DNA of 64,000 bases from Leptasterias polaris (taxonomy: Eukaryota > Echinodermata > Asteroidea > Forcipulatida > Asteriidae). The translations under genes were made by a program, and so were the position numbers. The DNA is taken from contig JAZGTN010000022.1 of the NCBI GenBank assembly GCA_037783415.1, positions 5,802,001-5,866,000 of the forward strand, given 5' to 3'. This document shows positions 1 through 12,500 of the stretch, in pieces (within the stretch, counting starts at the first letter, position 1; the number at the start of each line of letters is the position of its first letter). The notes beneath the pieces were generated by a model. That model was not told where the DNA came from, made no database searches, and saw only the letters and a list, made by a program, of their open reading frames with translations.

Positions 1-246
1 GCCGGTTGGCATGGACGGCCGAGTGTTAGCAAAACATTCAATCATGTTTAAAAAAATTGTGACCAAATTCAACATTTTCTGTAAAGATTCATGAACTGAA
101 ATACCTTCCAAACAAAATCAACACTATTTTTGAATATTTGCGTAACATTGCTACAAACTATGATTATCCAGAGTTTTTGATTTGCAGTTATGGCTTTCTA
201 TAGTTTTCCAACCTCGGTTGGCAAAAACTCGGGCTGTGACGTTGCA
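1..246 (+). mobile_element. MITE family 1, copy 1 (cut by window edge)
   Basis: Matches the elements at 12316-12625 and 34134-34442 (shared blocks GTTAGCAAAACATTCAAT, GTAACATTG.TACAAACT and GGCTGTGACGTTGCA). Its left end is outside the window and its right terminus is degraded. It lies in an AGGF1 intron. Confidence 0.7.
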
Positions 247-395
247 ATTATTACCAAGCTGAGGCTGGATGGAAATACAAGCTTTGTGGTTTATACTTTA
301 GATGCAAGGCGCTATATAAGTTCTATTTGTTATTATTATCACTATGTATTTTCCCAATGCATTCTCCCTACTCAATCTGTCACCCACTCACTCAC

Positions 396-546
396 CTCTG
401 ATATTGCCTTCCCATTGATTAATGTTCCATTCTGACTACCGAGATCTTTGATGGTGTACTGTCGTTCTTCTGACTCATACACAATCTGAGCATGACGCTT
501 GCTCACCTTCACACTTGGGATGAGTAAGATGTGACTGCTGCCCTCT
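396..546 (-). CDS. AGGF1: AGGF1 FHA domain, exon b
   Basis: A 151-bp exon, phase 2 in and phase 0 out. Acceptor TTATTTTAAG, donor GAG|GTGAGT. It encodes SSHILLIPSVKVSKRHAQI, then a DLGSQNGTLINGK motif: the conserved SxxH (as SKRH) and the N of GSQNGT are the phosphopeptide-binding signature of FHA domains, and both are present. The next exon (rest of FHA, linker, G-patch) must lie to the left of base 1. Confidence 0.88.
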
Positions 547-3500
547 CTTAAAATAAACAGAGACAATTTATTGAATTGATTTTTTTTACAATAATGATCT
601 TCTTGGTATAAATGAAACCCGGGCCCAATTTGATAGAGCTGCTTAAGCACAAAAGATGCTAAGCACAACAAAACTTTGCTTATCAGAATAAGGTTACCAG
701 CCAAACTACCATGTCACATGAACCATTTGTGACTGGTATCCTGCTCGTTTCTACTTAGCCGAGAAATGTTACGTAGTATTTTTTGCTTAAGCAGCTCTAT
801 AAAATTGGGCCAAGGGAATCCTGAAAACAGTTAAGCAATATTACCTTTTGATTGTAAAGTGAAGAGAAAACGATAAAGGAATTTGCAGTTCTAGATCTAG
901 GAGGAATACCTCCAGATGGATAAAAAACACGGCTACTTAGAAACTAAAAACTCAACTTGTGTGTTAACTTTGGTACAGAATGGAATCCCAACAAGGTTAC
1001 ACAGGAGTGAAATACCGGGAAAGTTTATAACCTAATCCCCAACATGTCGCTGCTTCTAAAAAAATACTAAGTTTACATAGCTTGTACCTTCCAATAGTTC
1101 CACCTGAACATGTGACAATGAAGAGTGATCCCAGTGGTTTGATGGTATCTGACTTGGTCACAATCATTCTGATACAAGGGGGGTAGTCTACCTTCAGCAC
1201 TGTGGGAGGAACAAGAATCATGTCACACACAAACTCAAAGACAAGTTTTATATGTTGAAGCTAAATGCAACGTGAAGGTTACAGACTTTTGCTTTAACTT
1301 TGATTTTTTTAAAGGTAGATTTACCTTGTTGGATTTGAGGCATTGCACGGTGAGGTATCAATGTATATTTGGTTTGCGGTAACATCATGTGCATATCTAC
1401 TTGCTGGGTAGATTTTGTTCTTTGAGAACTTGTCTTGCTATTTATTCTACTGCCGCGGAGTAGATTATTCGGAATTCGGGAGACTTCAGGAGACTTCACA
1501 GTTCTGAAAAGAACTGTCCTGCTTATTAACTACTACCTGGGCAGGAGGTAGGAAATCAGCTGGGACTACTACTTTCACTTAGTGGATTGAGGTGACTCCT
1601 CGTTATTAACATCACTGACGCGGAGTGAGTGAGTTCTTAATTGATTTACCTTCTATTCCAGTTGAATTATCAGAATCCAAAGCTATTTCTTCTAACTCAT
1701 CATCTGAGATATCACTATAGGATTCATAGGAGCTGGTGTTACTAAAGTCTGATCCAGATGACTCACTTTCAGACAGCTCTCCTTCTTCCAGTTCATCTGA
1801 ACTTAAGACAATTAACTCCTCCCCATCCTCAATAATCATTACATCTTCACCAATTTCGTAGGAGTTGGCCTCTGCTTCATTGCCTTTGCTCCTAATCTCA
1901 AGACTTGTTTCAGTTGGAGGTTCCACTTCCCCTGCTTCTGTTTCAGTATTGGGAACACCAACTCCATGGTTACTATCTGCTTCCTGTTCTGCTGATCCCT
2001 GACCTTTGGCCTGTTGACCTTTGTCTTCATCCGTCTTGACCTCTTCCCCGCTCTGTGAGTCGTCTTTAGCAGTTGATCCTTCAGAACTACCCCTTCCTGT
2101 TTCAGGACTGGTTTGGGCGTCTTGTCCATCTTTCTGATTTGCATTTCTAGTTGTCTTCTTAATTTTCTCATCCAGGGATCTCTGATCCTTTTTAGATTGA
2201 AGTTTACCGTCTTCTTCTCGTTCACCTCTCACTTGGCTCCTACTCTCAACCTCTTCATCAGCTCCTTCATCCATTCCAATCTCACCCTCAGATAACACCT
2301 CCATTACTCTGAGCTCATCCTGTCTCCCGTGGTAACTATGGTCATCCTCCTTGATCCTCCTTCCTTTATCTCCAGATTTCTTATCTTTCTTTCTTGAATG
2401 ACCCTCAAGTCGCTGTTTCCTTCTTCTTTCTCTAGACTGCTTTCTCCTGTTATAACCATGTCGACTCTTGACCACCTCAACTTCACCACCTTCTTCTTGA
2501 CTATGAGAACGATGCTTTTTCCTCAGTCTAACCTCACGTCGATCTCTTCTAGATTTGACACGCTCGCTTTCAGAAGCCCTTCTGTCGAGGTTCATCAACA
2601 ATCCTGTCCTTTGGCGTTTCTGTCCATGTCTAGTATCCTGTTCCATCTCAACAATTTCACAATCTTCATCATACACGCTGTCCTTCCTCTACAGCACCAC
2701 ACAAACAAAGAGGTAGAAGTAAAGGGGGAAAAAGAAAGAGATAATATTAGTTGACCTACCTGCAGGTAATGAGCGAGCAGGTAGGTTGATACGTATTCTG
2801 GGTGTTGAGCGAGCTTTGGGCGTATTAAGATCATGGCTTTGGGTGAAGCTTTGGGTGAAGGTAGTTGAATCATTGGCCCCAGGGTAAGCATCTTGCTTGG
2901 GTTCTAATGTTAGTCTTGACATGGTAGAAGTCAAAGAATCCTCCTGCATGGCACATGTAAAGAAGTACATTATACTCAGGTGGATTGCATGTGGTTTTTT
3001 TCCACATTTGGGATTTTTCTCCCACATCTTAAACTGGGACTTCTTCATCATCTTCTCTACACAGGTGTCTTTGGGCCTACAGGTCAAAGTGCAAGTCACT
3101 TTTGAGGGCTTCTTGGTTTTCTCTACCAGAAAGATGTAACACAGGGATGAGAGTCAAAGCTGGCAAAAAAGTCTGAAACTACATGTTGGATCCAAACTTT
3201 ATGACGTAGGGCCTACATGTATGTTGAAATGATGGCATTTCTACCTTTAGGTAACCCCTAGGGAGGGTTTGGAATTCAAAGGGCTTTTAGGAACAGTGTC
3301 CTAAGCACTAGTGAAGTAGATCAAAGGCAATTATTTCTTTTATTTGGAAAAATGAAAGGCTTTTTTTATTCACAGGGCTGACATAAAAAGTCTGAATTCA
3401 GACAAAAGTCTGAAAAATCTCATCCCTGGTAATAGTTATAATAGATCATGTTTTTTTCAAATCTAACATGAATAAAAAGAGTTCATAAGACATGATAGAT

Positions 3501-6500
3501 AGCTGGGATACCAAGCAAGGGTCAAATTGCTAACATCAAATCATAGGATGTCATGGCCGAGCGGTTTAGAGCATCGAATTCAAGTTCTGGTGGTTAAGTC
3601 ATCGGAGTGTGGGTTCGAATCCCGGTCAAGACACTTGTGTCTTTGAGCAAGATGCTCAACTATTATAGTTGCTTCTCTTCACCCAGGGGTATAAATGGGT
3701 ACCTGCAAAGGTAGAGGTTGATATTGTGTTTGAAAAAACCTTTGGAGCGCCACGGCAGTTCGGGGCTGTATACTCCCCAGGGAGCTGAGAAAGATTATAG
3801 GAATGTTATTGGCCCAATGACCAGGGCACTATTGTAAAGCACATTTATATGTTATTATAAAATGAGATATATATAAGAACTAGTTATTATCAATCATTCT
3901 GGAGTTGATTGTTGTTACGACACCAGTTCTTTCAGGGCCAGCACAATTCCCAATAATTGTTAATATTGTGTAACTACAGATCTAACTAGATTGCACTCCT
4001 ACGATGCAAAATATTATAATGAAATTGTGATTAGAAAAAAACCCAGCCCCATACCCACATGTACTGTGGGACTATAAACCAGTACAATAGTTTCTTACCC
4101 TTGCATCTCTCGTCTCCGCCACTCGTCTTTTCCCGGCCTTCTTCTCGAAACCTCTACCCCTACCCTTCCCAGAATTCCTTTGTCTTGCGGTTGCCTGAAA
4201 GGATGCTGGGAGTTCCACTTGAGAATGAAATTGGTAAGAGCAAGACCTTTCATCGTAGTAGTAGTAGGTTCCGGAGTTGGGATCATAATACAGTTTGTTT
4301 ACCTTAAAAAAATGAAAAAAAAATTAATCAGCAATTCATAAACCGATACCGAGTGTCACTACAGAGTTTGTTTGTTTGTTTGTTTGTTTTATTTCCATTC
4401 ATACATTCATACACTGATTGGTGAATCCAAACTAATAAATACATGGTAATACAACATGTCTTTTTTAGTTTTGAAAAAAAAATAATATTATATAATATAA
4501 TGTAGGGTGTCATGGCCGAGTGGTTAAGAGCATCGGATTCAAGTTCTGGTGGTTTAGTCATCGGGGTGTGGGTTCGAGTCCCGGTCATGACGCTCGTGTC
4601 CTTGAGCAAGACACTTTGCTATAATTGCTTCTCTTCACCCAGGGGTATAAATGGGTACCTGCAAGGGTAGAGGTTGATATTGTGTTTGAAAAAGCCTTCG
4701 GAGCGCCATCACGGCAGCCCGGGCTGTATACTCCCCAGGGAGCTGAGAAAGATTAAAGGAATGTTATTGGCCCAATGACCAGGGCACTAATGTAAAGCGC
4801 ATTGATACCGTTATTGTGAAATGCGCTATATAAGAACTAGTTATTATTATTATTATTATTATTATAACAACAGTATGAATGGAGCTGACATCCTGAGAAG
4901 GACTGGCCCTCTGAAGTAGGAGCACCGAGAACTGCCGCCAACAATTACATAACATCTAGAGTTAGTTACAACATGGAATAAGTACATACATGTAATAGTC
5001 CAGTGGAAGGGTCGTTTTTCATTCCACACTAAAAGCTTTTTCACTTATTTACACTTATTTACACTAGAAGAATAAAAGTATACTGAATAAGATTATCTCT
5101 GAAACTCATCAGCAACTTCTTCACTCACTGAAAACTGGAGGACATCCAAGTTTGTATGTGAAAGCACAACATTGAAACAGGTTCCTGTGTACATTACATA
5201 CCATTGCTTTCACTTGTGAAGGAAATAAAATTAGCAAACTTCATAAGACCCAACATTAGAATACACACCGAGTCTGTTCTCACCTGATCATAGTAATGGT
5301 GCCCAACATTAGAATACACACCGAGTCTGTTCTCACCTGATCATAGTAATGGTGCCCAACATTAGAATACACACCGAGTCTGTTCTCACCTGATCATAGT
5401 AATGGTGCCCAACATTAGAATACACACCGAGTCTGTTCTCACCTGATCATAGTAATGGTGCCCAACATTAGAATACACACCGAGTCTGTTCTCACCTGAT
5501 CATAGTAATGGTGCCCAACATTAGAATACACACCGAGTCTGTTCTCACCTGATCATAGTAATGGTGCCCAACATTAGAATACACACCGAGTCTGTTCTCA
5601 CCTGATCATAGTAATGGTGCCCAACATTAGAATACACACCGAGTCTGTTCTCACCTGATCATAGTAATGGTGCCCAACATTAGAATACACACCGAGTCTG
5701 TTCTCACCTGATCATAGTAATGGTGCCCAACATTAGAATACACACCGAGTCTGTTCTCACCTGATCATAGTAATGGTGCCCAACATTAGAATACACACCG
5801 AGTCTGTTCTCACCTGATCATAGTAATGGTGCCCAACATTAGAATACACACCGAGTCTGTTCTCACCTGATCATAGTAATGGTGCCCAACATTAGAATAC
5901 ACACCGAGTCTGTTCTCACCTGATCATAGTAATGGTGCCCAACATTAGAATACACACCGAGTCTGTTCTCACCTGATCATAGTAATGGTGCCCAACATTA
6001 GAATACACACCGAGTCTGTTCTCACCTGATCATAGTAATGGTGCCCAACATTAGAATACACACCGAGTCTGTTCTCACCTGATCATAGTAATGGTGCCCA
6101 ACATTAGAATACACACCGAGTCTGTTCTCACCTGATCATAGTAATGGTGCCCAACATTAGAATACACACCGAGTCTGTTCTCACCTGATCATAGTAATGG
6201 TGCCCAACATTAGAATACACACCGAGTCTGTTCTCACCTGATCATAGTAATGGTGCCCAACATTAGAATACACACCGAGTCTGTTCTCACCTGATCATAG
6301 TAATGGTGCCCAACATTAGAATACACACCGAGTCTGTTCTCACCTGATCATAGTAATGGTGCCCAACATTAGAATACACACCGAGTCTGTTCTCACCTGA
6401 TCATAGTAATGGTGCCCAACATTAGAATACACACCGAGTCTGTTCTCACCTGATCATAGTAATGGTGCCCAACATTAGAATACACACCGAGTCTGTTCTC

Positions 6501-9500
6501 ACCTGATCATAGTAATGGTGCCCAACATTAGAATACACACCGAGTCTGTTCTCACCTGATCATAGTAATGGTGCCCAACATTAGAATACACACCGAGTCT
6601 GTTCTCACCTGATCATAGTAATGGTGCCCAACATTAGAATACACACCGAGTCTGTTCTCACCTGATCATAGTAATGGTGCCCAACATTAGAATACACACC
6701 GAGTCTGTTCTCACCTGATCATAGTAATGGTGCCCAACATTAGAATACACACCGAGTCTGTTCTCACCTGATCATAGTAATGGTGCCCAACATTAGAATA
6801 CACACCGAGTCTGTTCTCACCTGATCATAGTAATGGTGCCCAACATTAGAATACACACCGAGTCTGTTCTCACCTGATCATAGTAATGGTGCCCAACATT
6901 AGAATACACACCGAGTCTGTTCTCACCTGATCATAGTAATGGTGCCCAACATTAGAATACACACCGAGTCTGTTCTCACCTGATCATAGTAATGGTGCCC
7001 AACATTAGAATACACACCGAGTCTGTTCTCACCTGATCATAGTAATGGTGCCCAACATTAGAATACACACCGAGTCTGTTCTCACCTGATCATAGTAATG
7101 GTGCCCAACATTAGAATACACACCGAGTCTGTTCTCACCTGATCATAGTAATGGTGCCCAACATTAGAATACACACCGAGTCTGTTCTCACCTGATCATA
7201 GTAATGGTGCCCAACATTAGAATACACACCGAGTCTGTTCTCACCTGATCATAGTAATGGTGCCCAACATTAGAATACACACCGAGTCTGTTCTCACCTG
7301 ATCATAGTAATGGTGCCCAACATTAGAATACACACCGAGTCTGTTCTCACCTGATCATAGTAATGGTGCCCAACATTAGAATACACACCGAGTCTGTTCT
7401 CACCTGATCATAGTAATGGTGCCCAACATTAGAATACACACCGAGTCTGTTCTCACCTGATCATAGTAATGGTGCCCAACATTAGAATACACACCGAGTC
7501 TGTTCTCACCTGATCATAGTAATGGGACCCAACATTAGAATACACACCGAGTCTGTTCTCACCTGATCATAGTAATGGTGCCCAACATTAGAATACACAC
7601 CGAGTCTGTTCTCACCTGATCATAGTAATGGTGCCCAACATTAGAATACACACCGAGTCTGTTCTCACCTGATCATAGTAATGGTGCCCAACATTAGAAT
7701 ACACACCGAGTCTGTTCTCACCTGATCATAGTAATGGGACCCAACATTAGAATACACACCGAGTCTGTTCTCACCTGATCATAGTAATGGTGCCCAACAT
7801 TAGAATACACACCGAGTCTGTTCTCACCTGATCATAGTAATGGTGCCCAACATTAGAATACACACCGAGTCTGTTCTCACCTGATCATAGTAATGGTGCC
7901 CAACATTAGAATACACACCGAGTCTGTTCTCACCTGATCATAGTAATGGTGCCCAACATTAGAATACACACCGAGTCTGTTCTCACCTGATCATAGTAAT
8001 GGTGCCCAACATTAGAATACACACCGAGTCTGTTCTCACCTGATCATAGTAATGGTGCCCAACATTAGAATACACACCGAGTCTGTTCTCACCTGATCAT
8101 AGTAATGGTGCCCAACATTAGAATACACACCGAGTCTGTTCTCACCTGATCATAGTAATGGTGCCCAACATTAGAATACACACCGAGTCTGTTCTCACCT
8201 GATCATAGTAATGGTGCCCAACATTAGAATACACACCGAGTCTGTTCTCACCTGATCATAGTAATGGTGCCCAACATTAGAATACACACCGAGTCTGTTC
8301 TCACCTGATCATAGTAATGGTGCCCAACATTAGAATACACACCGAGTCTGTTCTCACCTGATCATAGTAATGGTGCCCAACATTAGAATACACACCGAGT
8401 CTGTTCTCACCTGATCATAGTAATGGTGCCCAACATTAGAATACACACCGAGTCTGTTCTCACCTGATCATAGTAATGGTGCCCAACATTAGAATACACA
8501 CCGAGTCTGTTCTCACCTGATCATAGTAATGGTGCCCAACATTAGAATACACACCGAGTCTGTTCTCACCTGATCATAGTAATGGTGCCCAACATTAGAA
8601 TACACACCGAGTCTGTTCTCACCTGATCATAGTAATGGTGCCCAACATTAGAATACACACCGAGTCTGTTCTCACCTGATCATAGTAATGGTGCCCAACA
8701 TTAGAATACACACCGAGTCTGTTCTCACCTGATCATAGTAATGGTGCCCAACATTAGAATACACACCGAGTCTGTTCTCACCTGATCATAGTAATGGTGC
8801 CCAACATTAGAATACACACCGAGTCTGTTCTCACCTGATCATAGTAATGGTGCCCAACATTAGAATACACACCGAGTCTGTTCTCACCTGATCATAGTAA
8901 TGGTGCCCAACATTAGAATACACACCGAGTCTGTTCTCACCTGATCATAGTAATGGTGCCCAACATTAGAATACACACCGAGTCTGTTCTCACCTGATCA
9001 TAGTAATGGTGCCCAACATTAGAATACACACCGAGTCTGTTCTCACCTGATCATAGTAATGGTGCCCAACATTAGAATACACACCGAGTCTGTTCTCACC
9101 TGATCATAGTAATGGTGCCCAACATTAGAATACACACCGAGTCTGTTCTCACCTGATCATAGTAATGGTGCCCAACATTAGAATACACACCGAGTCTGTT
9201 CTCACCTGATCATAGTAATGGTGCCCAACATTAGAATACACACCGAGTCTGTTCTCACCTGATCATAGTAATGGTGCCCAACATTAGAATACACACCGAG
9301 TCTGTTCTCACCTGATCATAGTAATGGTGCCCAACATTAGAATACACACCGAGTCTGTTCTCACCTGATCATAGTAATGGTGCCCAACATTATACACACC
9401 GAGTCTGTTCTCACCAGGGCCCAATTTCACAGAGCTAAAGCAGACAATTTTGCTTAACTGCTTTCTGCTTAGCAAAAAAAAAGCAGGATACCAGTCACGG

Positions 9501-12500
9501 ATAGTACACGTGACATGGTATTTCGGCTGGTAACCTTACTCTGGTAAGCATAATTTTGTTGTGCTTAGCTACTTTTTTGTGCTTAAGCAGCTCTATGAAA
9601 TTGGGTCCTGATCGTAGTAATGGGCAGTCTAGTAATGGGACCCAACATTAGAATACACACAGAGTCTGTTCTCACCTGATCGTAGTAGTAGCCTGAGTTG
9701 CAATCATAGTACATGCCAGATGTTGTATCTAAGACAAAGCCACTCCTATTAACAGCAGCTTCAGCAGCAGCTTTCACACTATCAGCAACAGACTGAGATG
9801 ATGTACCCTAAACATCAAAACCAAGAACGAAATACCAGCATTAATCTCCGATAGGTCGCAAGACCATTAATAAATCTTTCACAAATCCTCCAAACTCCAT
9901 CCAGGGTTTGCCTGATTCGGTGTGTTTAGTAATGGATGACCATATCATCCATGCTAGATAAGAGAAGAGCATACCCATCTTATCAGAATCTATGCTGTTG
10001 ATTTTCCATATTCTGAATGTTTTTTATGTATAATGCCAAGGGGTCAGGCAGGCCTTTTATTGGCCATGGAGAGGCAATGGTCTCTGTTGTCCCTTGTCTT
10101 GGCCTTCGTGCCCCCTCAAAAAGTTTCCCATAGGCTGTAAGACTTTTCAATGGAAGTGCCCTTTGTAAAATGAAAATGGCCTTGCCCTCTCAAAGACAGG
10201 GATGAGAGTCAAAGCTGGCAAAAAAGTCTGAAACTACATGTTGGATCAAAATTTTAGGACGTAGGACCTACATGCATGTTGAAATGATGGCGTTTCGACC
10301 TTTTGGTAACCCCTAGGGAGAGTTTTGGAATTCAAAGGGCTTTAAGAAACAGTGTCCTAAGCAATAGTGAAGTAGATCAAAGGGCAATCTTTTTTTATAT
10401 GGAAAAATGAAAGGCTTTTTTTATTCACCAGGCTGACATAAAAAGTCTGAATCCCAGACAAAAGTCTGAAAAATCTCATCCCTGAAAAGATAAAATTCCA
10501 GGCTTGGTCAGGGTTTAAAGGCACTGTACACGTTTGGTAATTACTCAAAATATATATTAGCATAAAAACTTACTTGGTAACGAGCAACGGAGAGCTGTTG
10601 ATAGTATAAAACATTGTGAGAAACGACTCCCTCTGAAGTAACGTAGTTTTTGAGAAAGAGGTAATTTCTCACTAAAATAATAAAAGACTTCTGGCCAGAA
10701 GCCTTTTATTCCTATCTGAAAGCACACTAATTTGTACAACAAGGGTGTTTTTTCTTTCATCATTTTTTTGCAACTTCAATGACCAATTGAGCCCAAATTT
10801 TCACAGGCTTGTTATTTTATGCATATGTTGGGATACACCAAGTGAGAATACTGGTCTTTGACAATTACCAAACGTGTTCAGTGCCTTTAACTGGTTATAC
10901 CAACTGATACACAACATCAGAGGAACCAATAATAGGGACAATCAATGAATCTGAGACACATGGAATGTTAATATTCAATTACAATCATATTGTTATAAAT
11001 CAACGTTATGATGTGTAAAGCTGAATTGGTAAAATAAAACAACAGCTTTTATTAAAGATCTATCATTTGAAAAAAAGAAACTTCAACTAAAGTTGGGATG
11101 AAAATTCCTTGAATGAATTACATGAAAAATGTGAAGTTGCTTCAATATTCTGAAGTTCAGAATGTAAATGTACCATCCATGGATTTATATGATTTGGGAT
11201 TGAAAAAAAAAATTGACTAGAGCTGGATTTGAATCAATAACATCCGGATTAACGTGCCGGCGCTCTACCAACTGAGCTATGGACGGGTGGATTTAATATA
11301 TCTCCTAAACTTACAGCCGTTTGTTCTTCCATAACCCAATCTGATGGAACAACTCTATCTGCTGATGTTACGTCCGATGTAGTCATATCAATTATTGGGT
11401 CTATCTGACAACCTACATCCTTCACAGATTTCTTCAGAGTTCCGCGGACGTCAAGTAATTCTTGACTCAATGTTTCAACCTATAGAATGAGAAACATCAA
11501 ATTTAACGAATAAAACATGAAGTGGAGTGTCGTGGCCGAGTGGTTAAGAGCACCGAACTCAAGCTCTTGTGTTTCTGTTCAGCAGAGTGTGGGTTCGAGT
11601 CCCGGTCGTGACACTTGTGTCCCTGAGCAAGACACTTAACTATAATTGCTTCTCTCCACCCAGGGGTAAAATGGGTACCTGTGAGGGCAGAGATGGTTCT
11701 TGTGATTGATTTAGCTTAGTAGCGCATATATTGCAGCACAGGCTGTATACTCCCCAGGGAGCTGAGATGGTTTTAGGAATGAAATAAATGGCCCAGTGAC
11801 CAGGGGTAATAATGTTAAGAAGCGCTTTGAGACGCCCTTGGGTGTGATAAATCGCGATATAAATCCATATTATTATTATTATTATGATTTGTGATGATCA
11901 CAGAGAGAACTGGTTTAGAATCTGAAGTTTCACATTCTTGCAAAAAAATGTAACCCTTACAAAACTTGCAGGGTAATTTTTTAATAATTTGGGGTTGAAA
12001 AAAGATAAATTTATTAAGAGTGGGATTCGAACCAACAACCTCCGAATTAGCGTGCCAATGCTCTAGCAACTGAGTGACCTTGCCATAATGTTGGCGGTCT
12101 CCCATAAAGATACATGTAAGTTACGTGTGATAATTGGCATTTGGGTTTTGGGCATTTTAATTTTAATATCAGTCACCAATTCCAAATGAATATAGACCAG
12201 CTGCTGCTTTTAGGATTCATAGGGTGTACATTTTATTTGTGAATCATTGCCCTGGCTTGATGATTGAGGGGCGGAGATGACATCCCACTTTAGCACCATT
12301 GCTTGGTCAGTCTAAAGACCTTTCTATAGTGTTGATAAACAAATCGCGCTGGTTGGCATGGGCAGCCAAATGTTAGCAAAACATTCAATCCTGTTAACAG
12401 ATTTGACCAAATTCCACATTTCTGCAAACTTTCAATTACAAAAAAATTAATCCCATGATTGGTTGCTTTGTTTCAACAAATTCAACACTATTTTTAAACG

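Noticed and set aside
4506..4590. tRNA-Leu gene
   Set aside because: The head is tRNA-Leu-like but diverged, and it is followed by the SINE body and ATT tail seen in several copies.
5249..9415. CRISPR array
   Set aside because: Units are directly adjacent without spacers, and the surrounding genes are spliced animal genes. It is a minisatellite.
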